64,000 nucleotides of DNA, taken from NCBI GenBank assembly GCA_900757185.1, contig CAAEMX010000060.1:76544-140543 (forward strand). Direction: 5' to 3'. Position 1 is the stretch's first letter; each line of letters starts with the position of its first letter. The stretch is from an uncultured Collinsella sp. Its GTDB lineage: Bacteria > Actinomycetota > Coriobacteriia > Coriobacteriales > Coriobacteriaceae. Below, one piece after another: positions 8,597 to 16,462 of this stretch. The notes beneath the pieces were generated by a model. The model searched no databases, was not told where the DNA came from, and saw only the letters and a list, made by a program, of their open reading frames with translations. The translations under genes and the position numbers were made by a program.

Positions 8597-9439
8597 CTAG
8601 GCGAGGGCAGCCATGATGGTGCGGGCGACGCCGTCGTGGTCGTTGTCGTATTCGGTGATGGCGTCGGCGGCCTCGCGGTCCTCGGGCTCGCCGTTGATCA
8701 TGGCCATGCCGTGGCCCGCTGCCTGCAGCATGGGGATGTCGTTGATGTTGTCGCCGAACGCCCAGGCGTCGGCGAGAGACTCGCCCAGATGCTCGCATAG
8801 CCACGTGAGGGCCGTTCCCTTGGTGGCGCCCTCGCCCATGACCTCGATATTCATGGCGTACGAACGCGTGACCTCAATGCCTCCGAGCGTTTCGAGCTCC
8901 GCCGCGATGGTGTCGCGATCGGCTGGGTCGTGCCAGTACATGGCGATGCGTTCGAGCGTCTCGACCTCGTCGATCTTGCTGTCGATATCCATGTCGATCG
9001 GTGTTCGTGTGCGCTTGAGCGAAGCCGCGATGTGGGGGTCGCCGCCGCAGAATTCGTCCAGGCGCGTGTAGAGCGAGCGGGGGAGGAAGCACTGCCCGTC
9101 CGCGAAGATATCGAAGGTGACATCGTGGCCGGCGGCGATGCGATGGATGCGGTGGGCGATGGCGCGGTCGAGCGGTCGGCTCAAAATGCGCGTAGCACGT
9201 GAGGTATCGGTGGGCGTACCGTCCTCGAGCTGCCAGACGCTGGCACCGTTGGCGTAGACCACGTAGTGTACGGCGGGATGGGCGAGGATGGGCTCAAAGA
9301 TGCCCGACAGCGGACGCCCCGTGCAGGGAACAAATTCAATCCCGTGTCGAGCGAGCTCGTCGAGCATCGCCCAGGTGGCGTCGCTCATCTGCTTATCGCT
9401 CGTCAACAGCGTTCCGTCCATATCGGAAAATACAATCAT
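8597..9439 (-). CDS. HAD-superfamily phosphatase, Cof-type (HAD-IIB)
   Basis: Second Cof-type hydrolase, 280 residues. The N-terminal SDMDGTLLTSD carries the nucleophile Asp and the acid/base Asp. CTGRP is motif II, and GDNINDIPML near residue 235 is the metal-binding motif. A cap domain of about 110 residues lies between. The family removes phosphate from sugar phosphates, flavin precursors or similar; the sequence does not say which. AAGGGG lies about nine bases before the ATG at 9439. Downstream it ends 11 bp from the GGGGAC stem-loop shared with the convergent neighbour. Confidence 0.9.
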   Translation of the reverse strand: MIVFSDMDGTLLTSDKQMSDATWAMLDELARHGIEFVPCTGRPLSGIFEPILAHPAVHYVVYANGASVWQLEDGTPTDTSRATRILSRPLDRAIAHRIHRIAAGHDVTFDIFADGQCFLPRSLYTRLDEFCGGDPHIAASLKRTRTPIDMDIDSKIDEVETLERIAMYWHDPADRDTIAAELETLGGIEVTRSYAMNIEVMGEGATKGTALTWLCEHLGESLADAWAFGDNINDIPMLQAAGHGMAMINGEPEDREAADAITEYDNDHDGVARTIMAALA

Positions 9440-9463
9440 TTGATGCAGCCCCTTCTGCTGGCA

Positions 9464-9503
9464 TAAAAAGCGTGGCCGAGGGCGGTGATGCCCTGGCCAC
9501 GCT
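9464..9503 (-). terminator. Intrinsic terminator of citrate synthase
   Basis: On the minus strand AGCGTGGCC pairs with GGCCACGCT, with an inner GGGC/GCCC, followed by TTTTT. It sits between the citrate synthase stop and the next minus-strand gene. Confidence 0.8.
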
Positions 9504-9526
9504 CGAGTTCTATAACGGTCCGCGTC

Positions 9527-10945
9527 CTAGCGGTCGGCGAGCGGCTTATACTCCAGCGGCTCGATCACCGGACGATAGGCCGGGCGAATAATACGGTGCG
9601 CGCAGAAGAGCTCTTCCATGCGGTGCGCCGACCAGCCGGCCATGCGGGCAACGGCGAATAGCGGCGTAAAGAGCGTCTCGGGCACGCCGAGCATCTTGTA
9701 GATAAAGCCCGTGTACAGGTCGATGTTGGCGCAGATGGGCTTGGTCATGCCGTGGTCGCGCATCACCTGCGGTGCCAGGCGCTCGATGCGCTCGATGAGT
9801 GCGAACTCATCGCCCAGGTCCTTCTTGGCGGCAAGCGTGCGCGCGTAACGGCGGCACACCTCGGCACGTGGGTCGCTCAGCGTGTAGACGGCGTGGCCCA
9901 TACCGTAGATGAGACCCGTGCCGTCGAAGGCCTGCTTATCGAGGATCTTGCCTAGGTAGGCCGCGACCTCGTCCTCGTTTTCCCAGTTGGAAACATGCGC
10001 GCGGATGTCCTCGTGCATGGACACGACTTTGGCGTTGGCGCCGCCGTGGCGCGGACCCTTGAGCGAGCCGATAGCCGCGGCGTAGGCAGAATACGGGTCG
10101 GTGGCCGAAGAGGACAGCACGCGGCAAGCGAACGTGGAGTTGTTGCCGCCGCCGTGCTCGGCATGCAGCATGAGCATCACGTCGAGCAGCATGGCTTCGT
10201 CGCGGGTGAATGCCATGCCGCCGCGCAACACCTGCAGGATAGTCTCGGCGGTGGAGAGACCGGGTGTGGGGTGCGGTACATGCACCTCGGAGCCGCGGCG
10301 CTTGGCGACCGAGGCCATATGCGCGAAGGCGGCGATGCGGGGGAGACGGGCGAGCATGGAGATGGCGACGTCGATTTCGTGCTCGGGCGTAATGGCGTCG
10401 GGCTCGGCATCGAAGGCGTAGAGCAGCAGCACGGCGCGCTGAAGCACATTCATGATGCTCGACGACACCGTGGTCATGGGGAACTCTTTGACGTACTCGT
10501 CGCTCAGGTGCCTAAAAGCGCCCAGACGTCCGCAAAAACCGTCGAGTTCCTCTTTGTTGGGCAGCGAGCCCGTGATGAGCAGGTAGGCGACCTCTTCGTA
10601 ACCGTAGCGATTCTCGGCCTGGGCGTTGTTGACCAGGTCCTCGATGCTGTAGCCGCGCAGCGTGAGTTTGCCCTGATCGGGCACGACCTTGCCGTCGACC
10701 TTGTTGTAGCCGTGCACGTCCGAGATGCGGGTGAGGCCCGCGACTACGCCCGAACCGTCTGCATTGCGCAGGCCGCGCTTGACATTGTGCTCGACAAACA
10801 GGTCCTCGTCATAAGGGTCGGTCGGCAGGCCGTGGTAGAGGTTTTCGCTTTCGGGCGAAATCTGACGGCTCGCCTCGTAATCCAGAACCAGGCGGCTCAG
10901 GTGATCGTCGAAGCGGTAGTAGATTTTCTTGGCGTCGTAGGCCAT
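9527..10945 (-). CDS. gltA: Citrate synthase
   Basis: Condenses acetyl-CoA and oxaloacetate to citrate; here probably the entry to 2-oxoglutarate and glutamate formation, since no other TCA gene is nearby. The 472-residue protein carries the three catalytic regions: HAEHGGGNN near residue 263, GMGHAVY near 349, and the Asp of ANIDLYTG further on. The family Arg region GWSAHRMEE is near the C-terminus. An N-terminal extension of about 50 residues precedes the core. The ATG at 10945 follows GAGAGGAG at five bases. The gene follows a short ACT-domain gene by 77 bp on the same strand, so the two may be cotranscribed. Confidence 0.94.
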   Translation of the reverse strand: MAYDAKKIYYRFDDHLSRLVLDYEASRQISPESENLYHGLPTDPYDEDLFVEHNVKRGLRNADGSGVVAGLTRISDVHGYNKVDGKVVPDQGKLTLRGYSIEDLVNNAQAENRYGYEEVAYLLITGSLPNKEELDGFCGRLGAFRHLSDEYVKEFPMTTVSSSIMNVLQRAVLLLYAFDAEPDAITPEHEIDVAISMLARLPRIAAFAHMASVAKRRGSEVHVPHPTPGLSTAETILQVLRGGMAFTRDEAMLLDVMLMLHAEHGGGNNSTFACRVLSSSATDPYSAYAAAIGSLKGPRHGGANAKVVSMHEDIRAHVSNWENEDEVAAYLGKILDKQAFDGTGLIYGMGHAVYTLSDPRAEVCRRYARTLAAKKDLGDEFALIERIERLAPQVMRDHGMTKPICANIDLYTGFIYKMLGVPETLFTPLFAVARMAGWSAHRMEELFCAHRIIRPAYRPVIEPLEYKPLADR

Positions 10946-11022
10946 GCGCGCTCCTCTCCGGTCCGCTTTGGGGCCGCGCGCTTGGACGATATGACGTCAA
11001 GCTGCCCCGAGCGGCTTGTTCG

Positions 11023-11310
11023 CTACAGGCGGTACATAAAGTTAAAGACGTCCTCGCGCTGGATGGACACGTTGACGCCCGAAAGTTCGCCGGCCTCGGC
11101 CAACGCCTTCTGCAGCTCGGCGAAGTCGAGCTTGGACTCGGCGGTGTCGGCCAGCATGGTCATGGTGAAGATGTCCTCGATAATGGACTGCGTAATGTCG
11201 CGGATGTCGACGTTGGCCTCGCCCAGAACGCGGGTGACGCCGGCGACGATGCCGGGGCGGTTCTTGCCAAGGACGGTGATGACGATACGGGAGGACGAGA
11301 TCTCGGCCAT
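11023..11310 (-). CDS. ACT domain-containing protein (UPF0237 type)
   Basis: A 95-residue single ACT domain, the ligand-sensing fold that commonly binds amino acids. It begins SRIVITVLGKNRPGIVAGV, where the GKNRPG turn is the usual ligand-binding loop, followed by VDIRDITQSIIEDIFTM. In other bacteria this family sits beside a PFL-like (UPF0210) gene, but here the downstream neighbour is citrate synthase. A regulatory link to amino-acid metabolism is plausible but inferred. AAAGGG precedes the ATG. It marks the last core gene before the island. Confidence 0.88.
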   Translation of the reverse strand: MAEISSSRIVITVLGKNRPGIVAGVTRVLGEANVDIRDITQSIIEDIFTMTMLADTAESKLDFAELQKALAEAGELSGVNVSIQREDVFNFMYRL

Positions 11311-11490
11311 GGGAAACCCTTTCGCGTGGTTGCGGCGCGCGAGGGCGCTCCGCTACGGTACAGTGTTCATCATTGTACCTGTCTGGCGCAAAAAAGGCGC
11401 GCTCGCTGCGGCGTTACATGCCTGCAACATGAGCGTAAGGGGGAAGGCCGTACGGGGAAGAGCCGTCTGGCGCGTGTCCGGCTCGTGTTG

Positions 11491-11554
11491 GGTTGATTTC
11501 CGATCTCAGCCGAACACATTGAGCGGACAGGCCGTTCCCGCAGTCAGCCGAACG
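11491..11554 (+). repeat. 64-bp direct repeat, left copy (probable attL)
   Basis: Begins GGTTGATTTC and matches 18702-18765 at 62 of 64 positions; the first 37 bases are identical. The differences are at 11528 and 11548. Within it, CCGATCTCA and TGAGCGG form an imperfect inverted pair, the shape of a tyrosine-recombinase core. It lies about 150 bp from the 3' end of the recombinase remnant. Confidence 0.8.
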
Positions 11555-11705
11555 CCTCCGACGGCTGATTCCGAACTGGAAGCGGAGGGCATCCCCGCCC
11601 TTCGGTAGGGGATACCGCTCCGCGGCGCATGCCGCGGGCGGCGCCCCTATCGGACCACCGTGACCTCAGTTGGGATGGGCCCAGCACTGCCGCGTACTCG
11701 GTGAG
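11555..11705. other. Non-coding stretch between attL and the recombinase remnant
   Basis: GC-rich with short inverted pieces (for example ATCCCC/GGGGAT near 11590-11616) and no supported gene. Together with 11311-11490, where I see only the upstream region of the ACT gene, it makes up the 395-bp gap. Confidence 0.5.
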
Positions 11706-12431
11706 CTAGAGCCAACTGTTCGTCTTCACGTCGCGTATGGCGATATTTCGGTCGTCCGGCTCGGTGATGCCGTAGCCGAACGCCTGGAGCGTCTCGATGG
11801 ACTCCTGGATCCTCTGTTGGAACATGGGACCCGGATCGACCCTCGGCCCGAGGTGCCCGCGCCAAAGGCACGGCGTGGCGCGCAGCATGTTATGGATTTT
11901 GGAGATGGGCTCGATGTCGGCGTAGACGTTGAGCGTCGCCATGGCGTCCTTGTGGCCGAGGATCGATTGGAGCGCCTTGATATCGCCGCCTTGGCGGATC
12001 CACTGCGTTGCGAACGTGTGGCGAAGGCCGTGGAACGTGATCAGCTCGTCGTTGGTGCCCATGAGGCCGTTGGTCTCCGAGAACGTCTTGAACGCCCTGC
12101 GGATATAGCTTGTCGTCGCGAAGGTCGCGCCCGGCTCCGACAGGATGTAGCAGTCCCCGATCTCGACCGCCCCGGTAAGGCCGCGCAAGCGCAGCTTTCC
12201 GCAGTCGATCTCGTGGGTCTCCTTCAGGAAGGGGAGTAGGCCGACCGGGTCGATGGGGATACCCCTGGCGTCATGGGTCTTGGTGTCCTTGATGAACGAA
12301 CCCATTCCCTTCGCGTACGCCACCGAGTGTCTGATCGAGATCAGGCCCGTCTCGAAATCCACATCGCACCACCGAAGGCCGCAGACCTCGCCGATTCGCA
12401 TCCCCGTGTGCAGGGCGAGTACGACCGCCCT
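11706..12431 (-). pseudogene. Tyrosine recombinase/integrase, catalytic domain only
   Basis: The surviving part starts RAVVLALHTGMRIGEV and covers the whole catalytic domain: Arg in GMRIGE, HxxR as HGLRH, the LGHKD box and the nucleophile Tyr in LNVYADI. The N-terminal arm- and core-binding domains are missing. The codon just before is the TAG that ends the upstream regulator gene, in the same frame, so the fragment is joined directly behind another reading frame. An internal ATG at 12401 could start a shorter product but has no clear ribosome-binding site. It is most likely a remnant left by a deletion that removed the 5' part. Confidence 0.8.
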
Positions 12432-12683
12432 CTAATCCTCGGCGGACCAATCGAGTCCGAACTCCTTTCGGGCATCCTCTTCGCTCATGACTTCGAGAAG
12501 GTCTCCGGGTTGGCAACGAAGGGCGAGGCATAGCTGCTCGAGTGTGTTGAAGCGAATGCCGCGAATATGCCCTTTTTTAATACGGGACAGGTTCACGGGC
12601 GTGGTTCCAATCCTTTCGGCAAGTTCGTTCGAGGAAATCTTTCGCTCGGCCATGATCTTGTCGAGGCGAACAATTACGGGCAT
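12432..12683 (-). CDS. XRE-type regulator, YozG-like
   Basis: An 83-residue Cro/C1-type DNA-binding protein. The helix-turn-helix spans roughly residues 10-65 (ISSNELAERIGTTPVNLSRI), with the family's C-terminal LCLALRCQPGDLLE. YozG-like proteins are typically encoded directly beside a DUF2975 membrane protein, as here: the DUF2975 stop overlaps the ribosome-binding site of this gene nine bases upstream. It probably represses its own operon; the TTTAACA/TGTTAAA palindrome at 13243-13261 before the pair is a candidate operator. Its stop runs in frame into the integrase remnant. Confidence 0.88.
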   Translation of the reverse strand: MPVIVRLDKIMAERKISSNELAERIGTTPVNLSRIKKGHIRGIRFNTLEQLCLALRCQPGDLLEVMSEEDARKEFGLDWSAED

Positions 12684-12692
12684 GGCGTTTCC

Positions 12693-13205
12693 TTACGCAA
12701 TCTCGTCGGAGTCGAGGTACAGCTCTCGGGCGTACAAGAAGAGCTGGGAAAGCATGAACAGGACGATGCCGAGAACCAGAGAGGTCCAATCGAATGATGA
12801 AGCGATCTCTTGGGCGCCGACGGCCCCCTCGCCGCCAAACATCGAAACGGAGGTTTTGAGTGAGCCGGCGTAGAGGCTGGTGGCAGCTTGAACAACGAAG
12901 AGAATGCCGAGCACCTTCAAGCATGTCGCAGACCCTTTCTTGAAGGGGTCTCCGCTCTTGATCGTCCACACGAGAACGGCGCTGAGGATGGTCGTAGCGA
13001 TACCGATGACGGCAGGGACCAATGTCGAGATCGCAAGGGCTGGATACGCGGGGGAGTCTGCAATTACAGGGTTGTCGAGCACTTCGATTGCTGGCTTTAA
13101 GGAGAACGCCACTTGTGCGATGGCGGTGGCGCAAAGGGTCGCAGAGGCTATCGCACATGCGATGCGGAAGGAATGAAGCCGGGGAGTGCGATTGTCGGAA
13201 CTCAT
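12693..13205 (-). CDS. DUF2975-type membrane protein
   Basis: A 170-residue integral membrane protein of unknown biochemical role with about four hydrophobic segments (residues near 13-33, 52-80, 95-115 and 140-160). Length and topology fit DUF2975, and the adjacent YozG-like regulator supports this, since the two are usually encoded together. CGGAGG stands five bases before the ATG. It is divergent from the large permease gene across a 135-bp A/T-rich region containing the probable operator. Its relation to the transporter is not shown by sequence. Confidence 0.78.
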   Translation of the reverse strand: MSSDNRTPRLHSFRIACAIASATLCATAIAQVAFSLKPAIEVLDNPVIADSPAYPALAISTLVPAVIGIATTILSAVLVWTIKSGDPFKKGSATCLKVLGILFVVQAATSLYAGSLKTSVSMFGGEGAVGAQEIASSFDWTSLVLGIVLFMLSQLFLYARELYLDSDEIA

Positions 13206-13242
13206 AATAACCTCCGAAGAATTTAAAAAACTCAGGTTACTT

Positions 13243-13261
13243 TTTAACAGTTTATGTTAAA
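13243..13261. promoter_or_regulatory. Candidate operator between DUF2975/XRE and the ABC permease
   Basis: TTTAACA and TGTTAAA form a perfect 7-bp inverted repeat with a 5-bp spacer in the divergent promoter region. It is the kind of site an XRE dimer binds. The assignment to the adjacent regulator is inferred from position. Confidence 0.45.
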
Positions 13262-13340
13262 TTGACTTTGCCGGCAAGTAATAAGGGCCGAGCATTTTGT
13301 TCGGCCCCTCTGTTCCGACTGGATGAGGTTAAGGTTGGCG

Positions 13341-15563
13341 ATGAATATGCTCAAAATCTCGAAGGCGATCTTTAGGTCGCTTCTCTCCTCCAGGTCGCTC
13401 TGTGTTGTCGTTGTTGCGTTGATGGTTCTTTGTGCTCTGCCCGTCTTCAGGAGCGCGGCTGGCATCGACGGACGGGTCGAATACCTCGAGTCGGGAATAA
13501 CCCGTGTTGAGCAGGAATTGTCAGCATCCTATGCGGATGCGCTTGTGAATGCGGGGGAGGACGGTGTCTATACCTCTTCATCAAGCATGCCCGCGCTTCT
13601 GTACCCTCTTGCCGCGGGACGTCTTATCTTGGCACCGCTCTCTCCCCTACTTCCGTTTCTGCAGATATCGGATGGAGAGTACACCTATTATGACGGATCG
13701 AAGGAGTACTTGCTATGGGTCGCAACGGCCGTTGCCGTCTCGTTCCTTGCCGCGCGTCTTAACAAACGTGAAAAGCTCATCATCCAGGCACCGATGGGCG
13801 AGCTGGGTAGACTTGTTGCATCGAGCGTATGGGCGAGTGTTTTTGCAATGCTTGCCGTCCTCGCCATCAATCTTCCAGGGATAATCGCCGCGCTTGTGAA
13901 GAATGGCCCGGGCTCGCCGTTCTATCCGATAGGCTACATTCAATATGCGACTCCGGTTATCAAACCGGCTTGGCTGGTGTTCGCGCAGACGGCCATCTTG
14001 CAATTCTTGGTGGCAGCGTTCATCTCGCTTGTCGTTCACCTTGCCGTGAAGATTGCCAATAACCCTACGCTTGGAATCGTGTTCGTATGTGCCCTGATGG
14101 GGGTGACGATGGTTCCCGGGTATTACGGAAGATCCATCGCTTTACGTGAGTTCGCCCTGTTGAATCCCCTTACGTATGCGAACACTGAGTTGACCGTCGG
14201 CGCCTATAGCCCGTACCCGACAACGCAGATAGTGAATCTGCCTGGACTTTGCTTCGAGCGTGGCGCGATTGCCCTCGTATGCGCAATCGGGATCGAGGTG
14301 CTGGCAATTAGCCTGCTTTGCGTTGCTGGAAAGAGCGGCTGCGCGTGCCCGATATCCCCGATTTGTCTTGAGAGAGGTTCCTTCACTGCATCGAGAACGG
14401 CAACTCGTTCGAGCGCTTGTGCCTCCGCCGTTGCATACGTAAGAACGATGGGGAAACTGCTCCTGCGTTCTCCTACCCTCGCCGTATGCGCGATTGCAAT
14501 GTCGACGACGATGCTGGCCCCGGCTCTGGTCGAGATGTTTCCTGACGCTGATAACGTTTCCGCTGTTCGGTATAGGGATGGGGAGCTCCGTTCAATAGAT
14601 CGGTATCTAGAGCAGAACGCTGCGAATATGGACGTCGAGGGCAAAGCGGCCCTGGAAGACATGCGGGATGCTCTTTCGGGTTTCGTGTACGCGCCTATGC
14701 CTGCGGAGGGGTTTCGAAGCCTTGCGACGTACGAGCGCGCTCGAGGTGAGCTGGGCGCGGCAGATGCGACTCTCCTGCAATCGATCGGAATCGAGCCGGA
14801 GACTCCTTCTCGTGCGGAGGCGCGCGCCCTTCTGCTTGAGTCGATCGCGAGCTTGCCGGACCCCAAGGTTTACGAGTTAAGTACGAAGATGCCCCCATTA
14901 ATCCTCCTTTCGTATCTCCAGGCAGCGCTTCCCTCCTTATTTTTGCTGTTGCCCGTGGTTGTCACATCGCTCGCGTGCACCCACCTGCAGTGTCGTTCCC
15001 TTCTGGTTCTCCAGATCCCCGCAACAGCGCATGTGCGTTTTCTGACGGCTGTTGCGCTGGCTCTCCTGCTTGGCTTGGTGCTGCTTTTGGTGTCGATGGT
15101 TCCCGCTGTCGTTGTGTCCGTGATTAAGAACGGTGCGGGTGGATCGGAGTATCCCGTCGCTCTCATTCGGGCGGGAGCTTCGACAACGTCCATGGTGGGG
15201 GAGGCGGTGTTGTGCAGTATTCCGTTGCTGGTCATGGCATACGGCGTGATTTCCGTCGTCGCTGCGTTGACAGCAGCGATTAGCCGCAACCCCGTTGTCA
15301 CCGGAATGGTTTGCGCGGTTCTCTTGGTGTTGGGTTCGTTGAGCGCTCATGTTGAAAGCGTGGGCATGGGCGTCGCGCTGCTGGCTCCATTCGCCTCGTT
15401 TGATCCCGCTTCCCAGGTGGGGACGATTGGGTTCCTTGGGCGAGGGACGAACGCGATGCCTTTTGGAGAGGTCGTCGGCGCATCGGGCGCTCTGCTGGTG
15501 GTCTTGGGCGCCGTATCTCCGTTGATGGTGCGCCTGAGTGTTCCAAAGATCGAAAGGGGATGA
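13341..15563 (+). CDS. ABC transporter permease with two related halves
   Basis: About 740 residues with roughly twelve hydrophobic segments in two blocks separated by an extracytoplasmic region. Each half carries a version of one motif: LVKNGPGSPFYPIGYIQ in the first and VIKNGAGGSEYPVALIR in the second, pointing to an internal duplication. It is therefore probably a complete permease pair fused in one chain. It overlaps the following ATPase gene (ATGA-type junction), so the two form one transporter. The fused protein downstream has a third copy of the motif. Substrate is unknown; context suggests peptide or bacteriocin export or immunity. ATG 13341 or 13347 is preferred; ATG 13323 lacks a ribosome-binding site. 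Confidence 0.75.
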   Translation: MNMLKISKAIFRSLLSSRSLCVVVVALMVLCALPVFRSAAGIDGRVEYLESGITRVEQELSASYADALVNAGEDGVYTSSSSMPALLYPLAAGRLILAPLSPLLPFLQISDGEYTYYDGSKEYLLWVATAVAVSFLAARLNKREKLIIQAPMGELGRLVASSVWASVFAMLAVLAINLPGIIAALVKNGPGSPFYPIGYIQYATPVIKPAWLVFAQTAILQFLVAAFISLVVHLAVKIANNPTLGIVFVCALMGVTMVPGYYGRSIALREFALLNPLTYANTELTVGAYSPYPTTQIVNLPGLCFERGAIALVCAIGIEVLAISLLCVAGKSGCACPISPICLERGSFTASRTATRSSACASAVAYVRTMGKLLLRSPTLAVCAIAMSTTMLAPALVEMFPDADNVSAVRYRDGELRSIDRYLEQNAANMDVEGKAALEDMRDALSGFVYAPMPAEGFRSLATYERARGELGAADATLLQSIGIEPETPSRAEARALLLESIASLPDPKVYELSTKMPPLILLSYLQAALPSLFLLLPVVVTSLACTHLQCRSLLVLQIPATAHVRFLTAVALALLLGLVLLLVSMVPAVVVSVIKNGAGGSEYPVALIRAGASTTSMVGEAVLCSIPLLVMAYGVISVVAALTAAISRNPVVTGMVCAVLLVLGSLSAHVESVGMGVALLAPFASFDPASQVGTIGFLGRGTNAMPFGEVVGASGALLVVLGAVSPLMVRLSVPKIERG

Positions 15564-15568
15564 TCTCG

Positions 15569-16309
15569 ATGATTGACCTTCAAACGCTGACGATCTCTTA
15601 TGGAAAGAAGGTGCTCGTAGATTCGGTGAACGCTGAGTTTGCCCCGGGTACGGTCTACGGTCTCGTCGCTCCGAACGGGCATGGAAAGACGACGTTGCTG
15701 CGTGCGATGGCAGGTTTGCCGGGTCCTCGCGTGGACGGGAGCATCGTTCTGGATGAGGTGCAGGGTACGGGTGCGAGAGAGGTCCGTTCTATGATCTTCT
15801 ATGCACCTGGTGAGGGGACGCTGCTGTATCCCGGATTGCGTGCGGAAGATCACCTCAAGATGGTTTGCGATATGTGGCCGCATGCTCGCGATATCGAAGA
15901 GATAGTGGAACAAACGCAGATAGGCGAGTTCGCGAAGATGAGGATCCGCACTCTGAGCCAGGGCATGAAGCAGCAGCTTACCCTGGCGATTGCGTATGCG
16001 ACGGGCGCGCGGTACCTTCTATTAGATGAGCCCATGAACACGCTCGACCCCAGCAGGGTGGACTTGCATTCCGAGATTCTCAGGAAGCTGGCCGATTCTG
16101 GTACGTGCATCATCATGTCATCCCACATCTTGGATTCGGTCGATAGGCTGTGCGATGAGATTCTGTTTTTGAAGGATGGGAGGCTCATTAGAAGCATTCC
16201 GCAAGATGATGCTGCGCCGAAGTCTCCTGGATCCCATTTCGCAAAGCCTGCCGGACGCGCCGAGGGTGCGCTAAGCACGTATCGGCGACTCTACGAAAAG
16301 GGCGGGTAG
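15569..16309 (+). CDS. ABC transporter ATP-binding protein
   Basis: A 246-residue ATPase subunit that powers the preceding permease. Walker A is APNGHGKTT, the signature is LSQGMKQQL (the LSxGM form common in drug- and bacteriocin-type exporters), Walker B is LLLDEPMNTLDP, and the switch His is in SSHILD. ATG 15569 is chosen because AAAGGGG lies nine bases before it; an earlier in-frame ATG at 15560 overlaps the permease stop but sits directly against that site. Translation is probably coupled to the permease. Confidence 0.9.
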   Translation: MIDLQTLTISYGKKVLVDSVNAEFAPGTVYGLVAPNGHGKTTLLRAMAGLPGPRVDGSIVLDEVQGTGAREVRSMIFYAPGEGTLLYPGLRAEDHLKMVCDMWPHARDIEEIVEQTQIGEFAKMRIRTLSQGMKQQLTLAIAYATGARYLLLDEPMNTLDPSRVDLHSEILRKLADSGTCIIMSSHILDSVDRLCDEILFLKDGRLIRSIPQDDAAPKSPGSHFAKPAGRAEGALSTYRRLYEKGG

Positions 16310-16462
16310 AAATGCAAGTTAAAAATCTATGTAGTCAATATAATACCGTTGAACCCGCATATCGATACCGCTCAGCCATTCGCCTCGCCCCCGTCGCACG
16401 TATCTTCATCCGGTCTGTTACTTTTAATCTAACGATTCTTTGAGGAACGTAGGTGCTTCTGA

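Noticed and set aside
12402..12434. TAG between regulator and integrase as a sequencing error in one fused gene
   Set aside because: The regulator is already full length for YozG-like proteins and the integrase lacks its own N-terminal domains, so a deletion remnant explains it better.
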